A stretch of 64,000 bases of DNA. It comes from Chryseobacterium endalhagicum (GTDB lineage Bacteria > Bacteroidota > Bacteroidia > Flavobacteriales > Weeksellaceae). Of the stretch, positions 51,073-59,455 are shown one piece after another. The notes under the pieces are model-generated. The model saw only the letters and a list, made by a program, of their open reading frames with translations. It searched no databases and was not told where the DNA came from. Each line of letters starts with the position of its first letter. Position 1 is the stretch's first letter. The DNA is taken from the NCBI RefSeq assembly GCF_016745235.1, contig NZ_JAELVM010000001.1:1749856-1813855 (forward strand), written 5' to 3'. The translations under genes and the position numbers were made by a program.

Positions 51073-54000
51073 TTAATCTCTGTTCTTTACCAGAAGCCAT
51101 CCGCTGTACGTTCTTCCGTCTGAAACTTTAATGGTGTACCAGTAGTTTCCTGTAGCTACAGACTGCTGATGATACTTCCCATCCCATACAAAAGGTTTCT
51201 TCGTGATAATTTCTTTTAAAATAACGAATCCTTTTCTGTCGTATAAATAGATTTCTGTTCCCGGATAGTTTTCCAGTCCTGCAATTTTCCAGGTATCATT
51301 GTTTCCGTCACCGTTCGGCGTTATAGCATTCTGAATATTGAAAATAGAGAACTTTTTCTGTCCGATGATACAACCAGATTTTGTTCTGACATAAACTGTA
51401 TATTCTCCTGTCCCCAAATGAGTAAAAACATTGGAATCCTGCCACGTGAAATTATCTAATGAATATTCATAGTTTCCTGATGCAGAAAGGACTACAGTAG
51501 CCGTATTGTTATTGATATTAACGGCTACAATGGTGGCCAGAACAGAATAAGTAACCTGAACAGATTTCGTATTCTCGCATCCAAAAATATTTTTCACAGT
51601 CACAGTATACGTCCCCGGCGTAGAAACAGTAATGGATTGACTGGTTGCTCCGGTGCTCCAAAGATAAGAGGCAAAGCCTGGTCCGGCATCCAGTGTAACG
51701 GTTTTGCCTTCACAGAAATCTGCCTGATCAGAAAGTTCAATGACAGGTTTGGGATTTAACGTTAAAGTAAGTCTTACGGTATTAAAACATCCGTCAGCAG
51801 TAGCCACTTTTACTGTGATAACCGTTGTTCCAGTGTTTAAAGTATAGTTAGCCGGATTGGTAATGATATTTCCGGCACTATCAGTATAGGTGAAAATATA
51901 ATTTCCCGGATTGTTGATGATATTACTTTCATACGAATGAAGATTTACACTCATCGTATTTGCCGTGGAGCTGTTGCATAATACAGCCGTATGGTTAGCT
52001 GCAGGAACATTATTGACTGAAAGTGTAACGGCTATAGCCAGTTTCTCAGATTCACATCCGTTAATGGTTTGAGTCACATAGTAAGTCTGCCCGTGAACAA
52101 GAGGTGTCGTAAGCGGAAGAACATTTCCTGAAGCATTATAAAATAGAATAGATGTTCCTGTTATCACCAAATTGGCCAGCGTAGGCGATGCTGTTGCACA
52201 GAATTCCTGAGCCGTATTTGCTGTTGGAGTTGGTGTACTGTTTACGGTCACCTGAACAGCTATCCTGCTACTTTCACATCCGTTAACGGTTTGGGAGGCA
52301 TGATAAGTTTGTCCATTCACCAGAAGAGTTGTAGCAGCCAGTAGATTTCCTGCAGCATCATACCATTTGATATTCTGACCCGTACTCTGAAGATCGGAAA
52401 CTTTTGGATTATTGGAAGCACAGAAAACCTGTGCAGCATTTGCGGCAGGCGCTTGAATGGCATTTACAATAACGGTTTGGTTTTGTGTGGCTATATTTCC
52501 GTTTCCGTCATTATAATTCCAGTGTATGGTATACGTTCCCGGAATTGAATAAGAAAGAGGATCTGTTGTAGCAGCTGTAATGGTTCCGGCGCAGTTGTCT
52601 GCTGCTGTTGGAATATTGGTAATCACTGTATGGCAATCACCTGTAATAGTCGGAAGTGTATTAATATTTGGAACAGGGGCCAGGTTATCTCCAACTACAA
52701 CGTTTACCGTAAAACTACCATCGCAGGCTCCGGATCCGGAAACCTGGCAGGTATAGATTCCTGAATGGGCTGCTGTAGCATTGGGAATGGCAGGATTCTG
52801 TAGATTTGAAGTAAATCCATTGGGTCCTGTCCAGCTGTAGACAGATCCGCCGGTAGCATTTAATTGGAGGGTAGAGTTCGTACAGACTGGTGAGTTGGAA
52901 GTGACAACTGCAGCAGAAGTACAGTCCTGAAATTTGGCAATAAAAATATCATTTCCGCCTCCTGGTTGTTGCTGAAACGTTCCCGGAGTTGCAATACCTG
53001 CTGTATTTCCGCTGGACATTCCTGTGAAATAGATGGCTCCCTCGTTATCTTTCGTAACCAGTCCTAACTGTGTGGCTCCGTTTCCAGTATAATAAGTTCC
53101 CCATTCTTTGACATCATTTTGATTATATTTAATGAGAAAGGTAGAAATATACATCGGAGGCATTCCCATATACGCACCTGGTGTAGAGATATCCGGCTGT
53201 CCGCTTGAATGAAGACCTGTGAAAAAAATATTTCCTGATGAGTCGGGATAAGCATTCAGCTGGTAGCCAGCCTCAAAATTAAAGTAATTCTTAGTGATAG
53301 TATTGGTATTTAAATCTACACGCCAAACTCCCGGCTGTCCGGAAGGAAAAGAAGGTGTGGTATATTTTCCGGGTAGAATTAAAGTATTATTTACAATTGC
53401 ACCTTTCCATATTACTTCTGCATATTCATTTCCGTAATAGCTGGATCTCAGCAATGTATTCCCATTTTTTGAAAGCTTTAAATAGATTCCGTCTACACTT
53501 CCTCCTTTCACTGGCTGAAATGCATTGATCATTGGAATATTGGCAGACTGCGTCAGTCCGATCATCTCGAGATTGTCAACAGATGACATGATGTGTACAA
53601 TAGTCGTAGACCCATCTGCTTTTCCAAAATAGGTAGCCCAGTCCACAGCTCCGCTTACCGAATCCAAGGATGCCAGAATACCGTCCGTCATTCCTGAAGG
53701 AGTGAGTTTGGCGGTCTGCATGGCATTGGTCGTAGGAAAATCATCACTGAATGTATCTCCGCCCAAATAAACATGATTCTGATTGTAAGAGACTGTATAA
53801 AGCCCCTCATCTCGGGTTGAATTAAATTCTTTTTGAAAAAGTAAGGTTCCTGTACTGCTGAATTTTACAAGGACGATATTTTTATTATTGGGTCCTCTTT
53901 GAACAGTTCCTCCCGCAAAAACATTGAAATTTTCGTCGAAATCCACATCTTCAAATGTATCTGTCATCCACGATCCATAATAGGTTCCCCAAAGTCTTTG

Positions 54001-54978
54001 TCCGGTTTTGGTGAGTTTCATTACATAAGCATCAAAGTTTCCTGCCAGAGTCTGCTGGTACGTTCCCGTAGTCGCAAAGTTGGTCGCACTTGAAGTAGCT
54101 CCGATAAGGTAACCGGTATTCTGTACATCAGTTTTGATCTTTCCATAATCTTCACCTGTGCCTCCTGCATAGCTTCCCCAGATTCTTGTTGGAACGGGAT
54201 CAATAACAATGGTTTTATCAGATACATTCACAGGTGCGTTGAACCCAAATATCTGATCACCCAGATCTTTAAAAGAAACATCAATATTTTCTTTTCTACT
54301 GCCCAAGATCCAGCTATTGGGAATATTTTCATGAATTTCCCCAAAACGTACATTCATAGCCAGTTTTCCGGCTTTGATGGAAGTGGGTGCACCATTGAAT
54401 TTCATCTTTATATCGGATATTTTTCCACCGGGGTTGATGATGAAATTATATTCAACAGGCTTTAGAGTATCTTTTGGTTTGAAAAATACCAGATCAATAT
54501 GAGGATAGATATCTTTGTAGATAAGCTTTTGATAACGGTGAACATTGGTAATGCCTCCCGGTTTTTCAGACAGATTATAATAGTTATCGTAATCCGGAGA
54601 TTTTCCTTCTGCTTTGAGCGATGCATTTTTATTGGAATTGATCAGCTCAATATCAATTCTATGAAAAAGCTGTTCATAATTAAATTCATCTAAATGATAA
54701 GATTTTGAACCAGAAACTGTGTTTTTCAGATATTTTGAAGAATTGAGGTTCGGTGTCTTTTTGGTTTCGTATACATCATATGAAAAACCATTGGCCCGCA
54801 ATTGTACATTTAATCCTGCAGAATGATACAAATATTTAACATCTTTGTTTTCTTTCCCATTCTGATCAACAATTTGTCCCTTGTTTTCGTAGAAATAGTA
54901 ATCGTTGTTTTGTGTCTTGTCTTGAGAATAGGATAGTGCACAGTGAAGCACCGTGAACAGAAATAAAATCTTTCGCAT
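51073..54978 (-). CDS. Large surface protein with T9SS type B-like (gliding motility-associated) C-terminus
   Basis: 1301 aa. Signal peptide ends LSYSQ. A DUF7948-type N-terminal domain (about 25-265: NKGQIVDQNGK; FNGAPTSIKAGKL), SBBP-like beta-propeller repeats (about 270-690: GGTGEDYGKIKTDVQ...), Ig and HYR-like domains, and two tandem 65-residue Ig_7-like repeats (VFCASNNPKVSDL... / EFCATASPTLANL...). The end reads NAITPNGDGNNDTWKIAGLENYP ... IYLYDRKG ... WDGKY ... GNYWYTIK, the CHU_C/gliding-associated sorting domain. Probable surface adhesin or filament. Confidence 0.9.
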   Translation of the reverse strand: MRKILFLFTVLHCALSYSQDKTQNNDYYFYENKGQIVDQNGKENKDVKYLYHSAGLNVQLRANGFSYDVYETKKTPNLNSSKYLKNTVSGSKSYHLDEFNYEQLFHRIDIELINSNKNASLKAEGKSPDYDNYYNLSEKPGGITNVHRYQKLIYKDIYPHIDLVFFKPKDTLKPVEYNFIINPGGKISDIKMKFNGAPTSIKAGKLAMNVRFGEIHENIPNSWILGSRKENIDVSFKDLGDQIFGFNAPVNVSDKTIVIDPVPTRIWGSYAGGTGEDYGKIKTDVQNTGYLIGATSSATNFATTGTYQQTLAGNFDAYVMKLTKTGQRLWGTYYGSWMTDTFEDVDFDENFNVFAGGTVQRGPNNKNIVLVKFSSTGTLLFQKEFNSTRDEGLYTVSYNQNHVYLGGDTFSDDFPTTNAMQTAKLTPSGMTDGILASLDSVSGAVDWATYFGKADGSTTIVHIMSSVDNLEMIGLTQSANIPMINAFQPVKGGSVDGIYLKLSKNGNTLLRSSYYGNEYAEVIWKGAIVNNTLILPGKYTTPSFPSGQPGVWRVDLNTNTITKNYFNFEAGYQLNAYPDSSGNIFFTGLHSSGQPDISTPGAYMGMPPMYISTFLIKYNQNDVKEWGTYYTGNGATQLGLVTKDNEGAIYFTGMSSGNTAGIATPGTFQQQPGGGNDIFIAKFQDCTSAAVVTSNSPVCTNSTLQLNATGGSVYSWTGPNGFTSNLQNPAIPNATAAHSGIYTCQVSGSGACDGSFTVNVVVGDNLAPVPNINTLPTITGDCHTVITNIPTAADNCAGTITAATTDPLSYSIPGTYTIHWNYNDGNGNIATQNQTVIVNAIQAPAANAAQVFCASNNPKVSDLQSTGQNIKWYDAAGNLLAATTLLVNGQTYHASQTVNGCESSRIAVQVTVNSTPTPTANTAQEFCATASPTLANLVITGTSILFYNASGNVLPLTTPLVHGQTYYVTQTINGCESEKLAIAVTLSVNNVPAANHTAVLCNSSTANTMSVNLHSYESNIINNPGNYIFTYTDSAGNIITNPANYTLNTGTTVITVKVATADGCFNTVRLTLTLNPKPVIELSDQADFCEGKTVTLDAGPGFASYLWSTGATSQSITVSTPGTYTVTVKNIFGCENTKSVQVTYSVLATIVAVNINNNTATVVLSASGNYEYSLDNFTWQDSNVFTHLGTGEYTVYVRTKSGCIIGQKKFSIFNIQNAITPNGDGNNDTWKIAGLENYPGTEIYLYDRKGFVILKEIITKKPFVWDGKYHQQSVATGNYWYTIKVSDGRTYSGWLLVKNRD

Positions 54979-54995
54979 CAGTTATTATTTTTTTT

Positions 54996-55018
54996 GCGGC
55001 AAAGATATAAAAATGCCT
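54996..55018 (-). promoter_or_regulatory. Promoter of the 1301-aa gene
   Basis: TATCTTTGCCGC on the minus strand (CAAAGATA at 55000-55007), 21 nt before the start. A 23-bp block identical but for one base precedes the neighbouring gene at 56170-56192. Confidence 0.55.
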
Positions 55019-55106
55019 CACTTGACAGGGAATAAGGATTAGTAATTTCAAACTGAATAGTCAAAATTAATATTGAAGGAGTTTACAGGAATATGAACTG
55101 TTTTAT

Positions 55107-56156
55107 TTACTTATTACAGTGTGTCTTGTAATAAACCTCTGCTTTCTTTTGACCATACTGTATCAGCTCAGTCCATTTTTTACACGCTTCATCTTTCTTT
55201 CCTAATGTATGGTTTATAGCTGCATAGTTGTAATGTGAATCAAAATTATACTTATCTCTTTCAAATGAAAGTTTAAAATTCTGTAAAGCACAATCATATT
55301 TTTCGTTTTCAACACATTTGATTCCTTTGACAAAATACTTAAGTGATTCCTGAGGGTTTTGGAATGGGTCAGGAAGAATAATATCATTATAATCGTGGGT
55401 ATTATAATCCGTCACAATACGTGAATAGCTGATCGTAGGAGTTGTTGAATATTTATAAAGAGCGAGAATAAAAGGCATTTTTATAAATTTAAAAGCTTTT
55501 ACTGCACTAAAATCCCATGATTTAAATGTAGAATTATATATGGCTTCTAGCCTGCCACGATCCTGAAGTGAAAGATTTCTAGAATCAGTGAAATGAGCCT
55601 TTACAGTTTTCATTCTCATATCAAAAAAAAGATAACCTTTTGCTCTGAAAGGAAAATTGGAACTTGATGTAAACTCATCACCAAAAATATTGACTTTAGG
55701 TACTGGAGATAGTGCTGTTGTGGATGTTAATGTATCTCTGGCATTGTTTTTTAAAAGATCCTGTTCCTTCTGAACATCATATCGGGTCAAATAATATCGG
55801 ATGTGAAGGCTTTCTTCTCTTTCTTCATTACCATCAACAAGTATTAAGTCAGATTCTGTTAATTTTTCGATAATTATAAAATGGCCTTCAGCCATCGAAA
55901 GTTTATTTCCGTTAGTTTTGTATTTGTAAGGAAAAGGATTTGTTTGGTTTCTCAAAAATTCTGTTGAATAATATGAATTAGATTGAAAAATGAATACCTT
56001 ATCCCAATTTTTCATCTGTCTAAAGGGAATATACCTGCTTCCGTCTTTAAACTCCTTCTTATTCACGATCCAGTTCCCCTCCAATAATTTGAAATTTAGT
56101 TGTGCAGTTAAGGCGGAAAAACTTAAAATAAGAATAAAGAGAAAGTTTTTTTTCAT
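55107..56156 (-). CDS. Secreted protein with TPR-like C-terminus
   Basis: 349 aa from ATG 56156 (MKKNFLFILIL); ATG 56162 is an alternative. Signal peptide ends LTAQ. Residues 20-115 resemble a lipocalin-type lead (LNFKLLEGNWIVNKKEFKDGS). The C-terminal 80 residues contain two TPR-like helices pairs (ALQNFKLSFERDKYNFDSHYNYA; ACKKWTELIQYGQKKAEVYYKTHC) with terminal cysteines. Family not recognised. Shares its promoter sequence with the 1301-aa gene. Confidence 0.78.
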   Translation of the reverse strand: MKKNFLFILILSFSALTAQLNFKLLEGNWIVNKKEFKDGSRYIPFRQMKNWDKVFIFQSNSYYSTEFLRNQTNPFPYKYKTNGNKLSMAEGHFIIIEKLTESDLILVDGNEEREESLHIRYYLTRYDVQKEQDLLKNNARDTLTSTTALSPVPKVNIFGDEFTSSSNFPFRAKGYLFFDMRMKTVKAHFTDSRNLSLQDRGRLEAIYNSTFKSWDFSAVKAFKFIKMPFILALYKYSTTPTISYSRIVTDYNTHDYNDIILPDPFQNPQESLKYFVKGIKCVENEKYDCALQNFKLSFERDKYNFDSHYNYAAINHTLGKKDEACKKWTELIQYGQKKAEVYYKTHCNK

Positions 56157-56169
56157 AATCATTGATTTG

Positions 56170-56192
56170 GCGGCAAAGATAAAAAAATGCCT
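56170..56192 (-). promoter_or_regulatory. Promoter of the secreted TPR protein gene
   Basis: CAAAGATA at 56174-56181 (TATCTTTG on the minus strand), 17 nt before the start; 22 of 23 bases match 54996-55018. Confidence 0.55.
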
Positions 56193-56255
56193 TTCCCACC
56201 CAAGATTAATTCATAATAATCTCAAACTGAACATTAAAAACATGATGCAAATCAT

Positions 56256-56266
56256 AACAATTTTGT
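56256..56266. promoter_or_regulatory. Upstream half-site related to the TetR operators
   Basis: AACAATTTTGT, repeated at 56282-56292 and inverted at 56320-56330. Confidence 0.4.
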
Positions 56267-56275
56267 TTAATTATT

Positions 56276-56286
56276 TTGTTTAACAA
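56276..56286. promoter_or_regulatory. Candidate TetR operator 1
   Basis: TTGTTTAACAA palindrome just upstream of the -33 box of the efflux regulator gene. Confidence 0.6.
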
Positions 56287-56288
56287 TT

Positions 56289-56318
56289 TTGTCAAAAACA
56301 GAATTTGATTTACATTTG
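56289..56318 (+). promoter_or_regulatory. Promoter of the tetR-RND operon
   Basis: TTG (56289-56291), 19-nt spacer, TACATTTG (56311-56318): full consensus. Confidence 0.8.
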
Positions 56319-56325
56319 CACAAAA

Positions 56326-56336
56326 TTGTTTAACAA
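56326..56336. promoter_or_regulatory. Candidate TetR operator 2
   Basis: Second identical TTGTTTAACAA, over the transcription start and 2 nt before the tetR ATG. Confidence 0.6.
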
Positions 56337-56338
56337 TA

Positions 56339-56932
56339 ATGTCAAATCAAGCGAAAAAAGACCAAACACAGGAATTGATCAAAGAGACAGCGAAGAATTT
56401 ATTCTTTGTGAAAGGGAAATTTGATGCTACTACCCAGGAGATTGCGGATGAAGCCGGAGTAAACAGAACGCTTATTAACTACTATTTCCGTTCAAGAGAT
56501 AATCTCATCCAGATTATTTTCGATGAAGCTCAGCGGGTGGAACAGGAGAAATCCAAGATCATTCAGAATGCAGATCTTCCTTTTAAAGTAAAGATCAGCA
56601 AGTTTATAGAAGGCAGTCTTTCTACCAGCCTTCAGTATCCGTATCTGGAAACCTACATCGTTTCACAGATCAATAAGGGGAACTGCCATCAGAGAGAAAT
56701 TGAAGAAGATGTACTGGATACTCTGTATAAAGACATCGAGAAAGAGATGGAACTGGGAAATATAGAAAAGATGGCGCCCGTTCAGTTTATCCTGAATATG
56801 GTTTCACTTCTTGTATTCCCAAGTGCTGTAAGGCCTTTGTTTATGGAGAATCTGATGATCAGCGATGCGGAATATGATAAAATAATTTCCGAAAGAAAAG
56901 AGATCATTATCAACATGCTTTTCAAAAATTAA
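56339..56932 (+). CDS. TetR/AcrR family regulator of the efflux operon
   Basis: 197 aa. N-terminal helix-turn-helix with TQEIADEAGVNRTLINYYFRSRDNLIQIIF (about 31-60), then an all-helical ligand domain. First gene before the TolC/MFP/RND set, and the promoter is flanked by two identical palindromes, so autorepression and ligand-induced expression of the pump are likely. Confidence 0.9.
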   Translation: MSNQAKKDQTQELIKETAKNLFFVKGKFDATTQEIADEAGVNRTLINYYFRSRDNLIQIIFDEAQRVEQEKSKIIQNADLPFKVKISKFIEGSLSTSLQYPYLETYIVSQINKGNCHQREIEEDVLDTLYKDIEKEMELGNIEKMAPVQFILNMVSLLVFPSAVRPLFMENLMISDAEYDKIISERKEIIINMLFKN

Positions 56933-56956
56933 AAAAATGTTAAAGTATTTTATGAA

Positions 56957-57022
56957 ATGATTCGTCCTTTAGAAACAAAACGTAGACAGGAAAATTTAAT
57001 TAAAAAAATAAACGAAGTATAA
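56957..57022 (+). CDS. Possible 21-aa small ORF between tetR and the TolC gene
   Basis: ATG at 56957, stop at 57020-57022, 3 nt before the TolC-family ATG. Peptide MIRPLETKRRQENLIKKINEV is basic and helical. Could be a leader peptide or chance; no independent support. Confidence 0.25.
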   Translation: MIRPLETKRRQENLIKKINEV

Positions 57023-57025
57023 ATT

Positions 57026-58375
57026 ATGAAAAGAAAACGTATAACTGCTCAAAAGCTAAAAATTGGGATAGCTGCAGCGTTTATGATTTTCGGCTTTTCA
57101 TCAGTATCTGCCCAGCAGCAGGTTTCTTTACAGGAAGCCATCAAGCAGGCCCTGCAGAATAAAGCGGAAGCTAAAAAAGCAGCATTGCAGATCAAAAAAG
57201 CTGAATATAAAATTGATGAGGCCCGGGCCGGAGCTTTACCACAGATCAGCGCCACGGCAGGTTTAACCTATAATCCGGTGATTCAGGAATCTTTGCTTGA
57301 ATTCGGAGGAGAGAGAATCAGAGCCCAGCTGGGACAGCCCTGGAGTTCAAGTGCAGTAGTTCAGCTTCAGCAGGCGATCTTTGACCAGAGAGTATTTACC
57401 GGTCTTAAGGCGGCAAAATCTACAAGAGAATTCTATGTACTGAATGCACAGCTGACCAACGAACAGATCATTGAAAATGTGGCCACAGCGTATTATCAGG
57501 TTTTTGTACAGGAAGAGAATCTTAAAACAGTAGAAGCAAGCTATGCCAATACCGAAAGAGTAAGAAATGTAATTAAAAGTCTGGTAGATAACGGTTTGGC
57601 GAAAGCGATCGATTTAGACCGTACCAACGTACAGCTTACCAACATCGGTTCCAATAAGCAGCAGCTGATCAATTCCGTTGAGCTTTCAAAAAATGCTTTA
57701 AAATTTTATATGGGAGTTCCCATTGGGACAGACATCGAGCTTGAAGAAAAAACCATCGAGCCGAAACCTGAACTGATTGCCAGCAATGTGAATCTTGACA
57801 ACCGTACCGAGCTTAAAGTTTTAACCAAAAACAGAGAGCTTCTTCAGTTTAACAAGAAAGCTACAGAAGCCTATCTGTATCCTACAGTGAGCCTTACTGC
57901 CAATTACGGCTGGGCTGGTATGGGTAAGAAATTTCCTTTAACAAACGGTCTTAATAATGGCGTTCTTTGGAGTGATTATTCCGCGATCGGTCTGAACATC
58001 AACGTTCCGATTTTTACCGGAGGCGCTACTAAAGCTAAAATTCAGCAGGCTGAAATAGATATTCTGGACATTGATCAGGATATTCAAAAGACGCAGCTGA
58101 GCCTGGATCTTGATTATAAAAATGCCATCACGAATATGGAGAACTCTATCATCAATATTCAAAGCATGAAAGACAATGTGGAACTTGCTGAAAGAGTTCA
58201 GAAGAATACACAGTCCAATTACCAGTACGGTTTGGCAACACTTACCGAAGTATTGGATTCTGAAAACGCTTTAACACAGGCAAAACAGAACTATTCCAAC
58301 GCATTACTGGATTACAAGCAGGCTGAGATCAAGTTAATCAAGGCTAAAGGAGAACTGAACACACTACAAAATTAA
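57026..58375 (+). CDS. TolC family outer-membrane efflux protein
   Basis: 449 aa, signal peptide ending VSAQ. Two OEP repeats with long coiled-coil helices (EAIKQALQNKAEAKKAALQIKKAEYKIDEARAGALPQISATAGL at start; second repeat from about 235 with VELAERVQKNTQSNYQYGLATLTEVLDSENALTQAKQNY). Outer-membrane channel of the tripartite pump encoded by the next two genes (12 nt gap). Confidence 0.92.
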   Translation: MKRKRITAQKLKIGIAAAFMIFGFSSVSAQQQVSLQEAIKQALQNKAEAKKAALQIKKAEYKIDEARAGALPQISATAGLTYNPVIQESLLEFGGERIRAQLGQPWSSSAVVQLQQAIFDQRVFTGLKAAKSTREFYVLNAQLTNEQIIENVATAYYQVFVQEENLKTVEASYANTERVRNVIKSLVDNGLAKAIDLDRTNVQLTNIGSNKQQLINSVELSKNALKFYMGVPIGTDIELEEKTIEPKPELIASNVNLDNRTELKVLTKNRELLQFNKKATEAYLYPTVSLTANYGWAGMGKKFPLTNGLNNGVLWSDYSAIGLNINVPIFTGGATKAKIQQAEIDILDIDQDIQKTQLSLDLDYKNAITNMENSIINIQSMKDNVELAERVQKNTQSNYQYGLATLTEVLDSENALTQAKQNYSNALLDYKQAEIKLIKAKGELNTLQN

Positions 58376-58387
58376 TACTCAACTAAA

Positions 58388-59449
58388 ATGAAAAAAACTT
58401 TAATATATATCATCGTAGCAGCGGTCTTAGTCGGTTTAGCGGCTTACAAGATTGCAGATAATAAGGAGAAACAGACCAAGGAAGTAAAGGAAGTTGCTAA
58501 ACAGGTTGACAAAATCAACGTGAATGTAGTAACCGTTGCAAGAGAAAATATCAATACAGATTACTCAGCCAACGGAACTTTCATTCCCAAGCAGGAAATG
58601 AACCAGTCTTCTGAAATTGCCGGACGTATTGTAAGTGTTCTGGTAAAAGAAGGTTCAAGAGTTTCTGCGGGACAGACTTTAGCCGTGATCAAAAAAGACG
58701 CGATTGAGGTTGACGTCTCTCAGGCTCAGAATAATTTGCAAAATGCCATTATCGATAACCAGCGTTATGAAAATGCCTTTAAAACCGGAGGGGTTACCAA
58801 ACAGCAGGTAGATAATTCAAGATTACAGCTGAAAAATGCTCAGGCAGCCGTAAGAGCACAGGGAGTAAGAGTAAATGATACCAGCATCCGTGCGGGAATC
58901 AGCGGAACGATCAATAAAAAAATGGTTGAACCCGGAACAGTGGTTTCTGTAGGAACCTCTATGTTTGAGATCGTTAACATCAACAGTCTGAAACTTTCCG
59001 TATTAGTAGACGAAAGCCAGGTGGGAAGAATTGCATTGGGTCAGGAAGTTCCGATTAATGTAAATGTTTTACCTGAAGATTCATTCAGCGGTAGAATTAC
59101 ATTTATTGCTCCTAAAAGTGATGCTTCTTTAAATTTCCCGGTTGAAATTGAAGTTCAGAACAGAGGAAACTTAAAAGCAGGTATGTACGCAACAGCTTTA
59201 TTTAAAACCAATCACGGTGCTGAAACTCAGAATATGCTGACCGTTCCGGCAGAAGCTTTTGTAAACGGAGTAAGCTCAGGGCAGTTATTTGTGGTAAGCA
59301 ATGGAACGGCTAAACTGATCAAAGTACAAACCGGAAAAGTATACGGTGACAAAGTTCAGATCTTAAGCGGACTGAATGGCGGAGAACAGGTAGTGACCAG
59401 CGGACAGATCAATCTTGATAACGGTTCGAAAATCAACATCGTAAAGTAA
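58388..59449 (+). CDS. RND efflux periplasmic adaptor (HlyD/AcrA type)
   Basis: 353 aa. N-terminal membrane anchor (residues 4-22), lipoyl half-motifs (GRIVSVLVKEGSRVSAGQTLAVI and GTINKKMVEPGTVVSVGTSMFEIV), a short helical hairpin (about 105-155), beta-barrel and membrane-proximal domains. Bridges the RND pump and the TolC channel. Followed 6 nt later by the pump gene. Confidence 0.92.
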   Translation: MKKTLIYIIVAAVLVGLAAYKIADNKEKQTKEVKEVAKQVDKINVNVVTVARENINTDYSANGTFIPKQEMNQSSEIAGRIVSVLVKEGSRVSAGQTLAVIKKDAIEVDVSQAQNNLQNAIIDNQRYENAFKTGGVTKQQVDNSRLQLKNAQAAVRAQGVRVNDTSIRAGISGTINKKMVEPGTVVSVGTSMFEIVNINSLKLSVLVDESQVGRIALGQEVPINVNVLPEDSFSGRITFIAPKSDASLNFPVEIEVQNRGNLKAGMYATALFKTNHGAETQNMLTVPAEAFVNGVSSGQLFVVSNGTAKLIKVQTGKVYGDKVQILSGLNGGEQVVTSGQINLDNGSKINIVK

Positions 59450-59455
59450 GATAAG

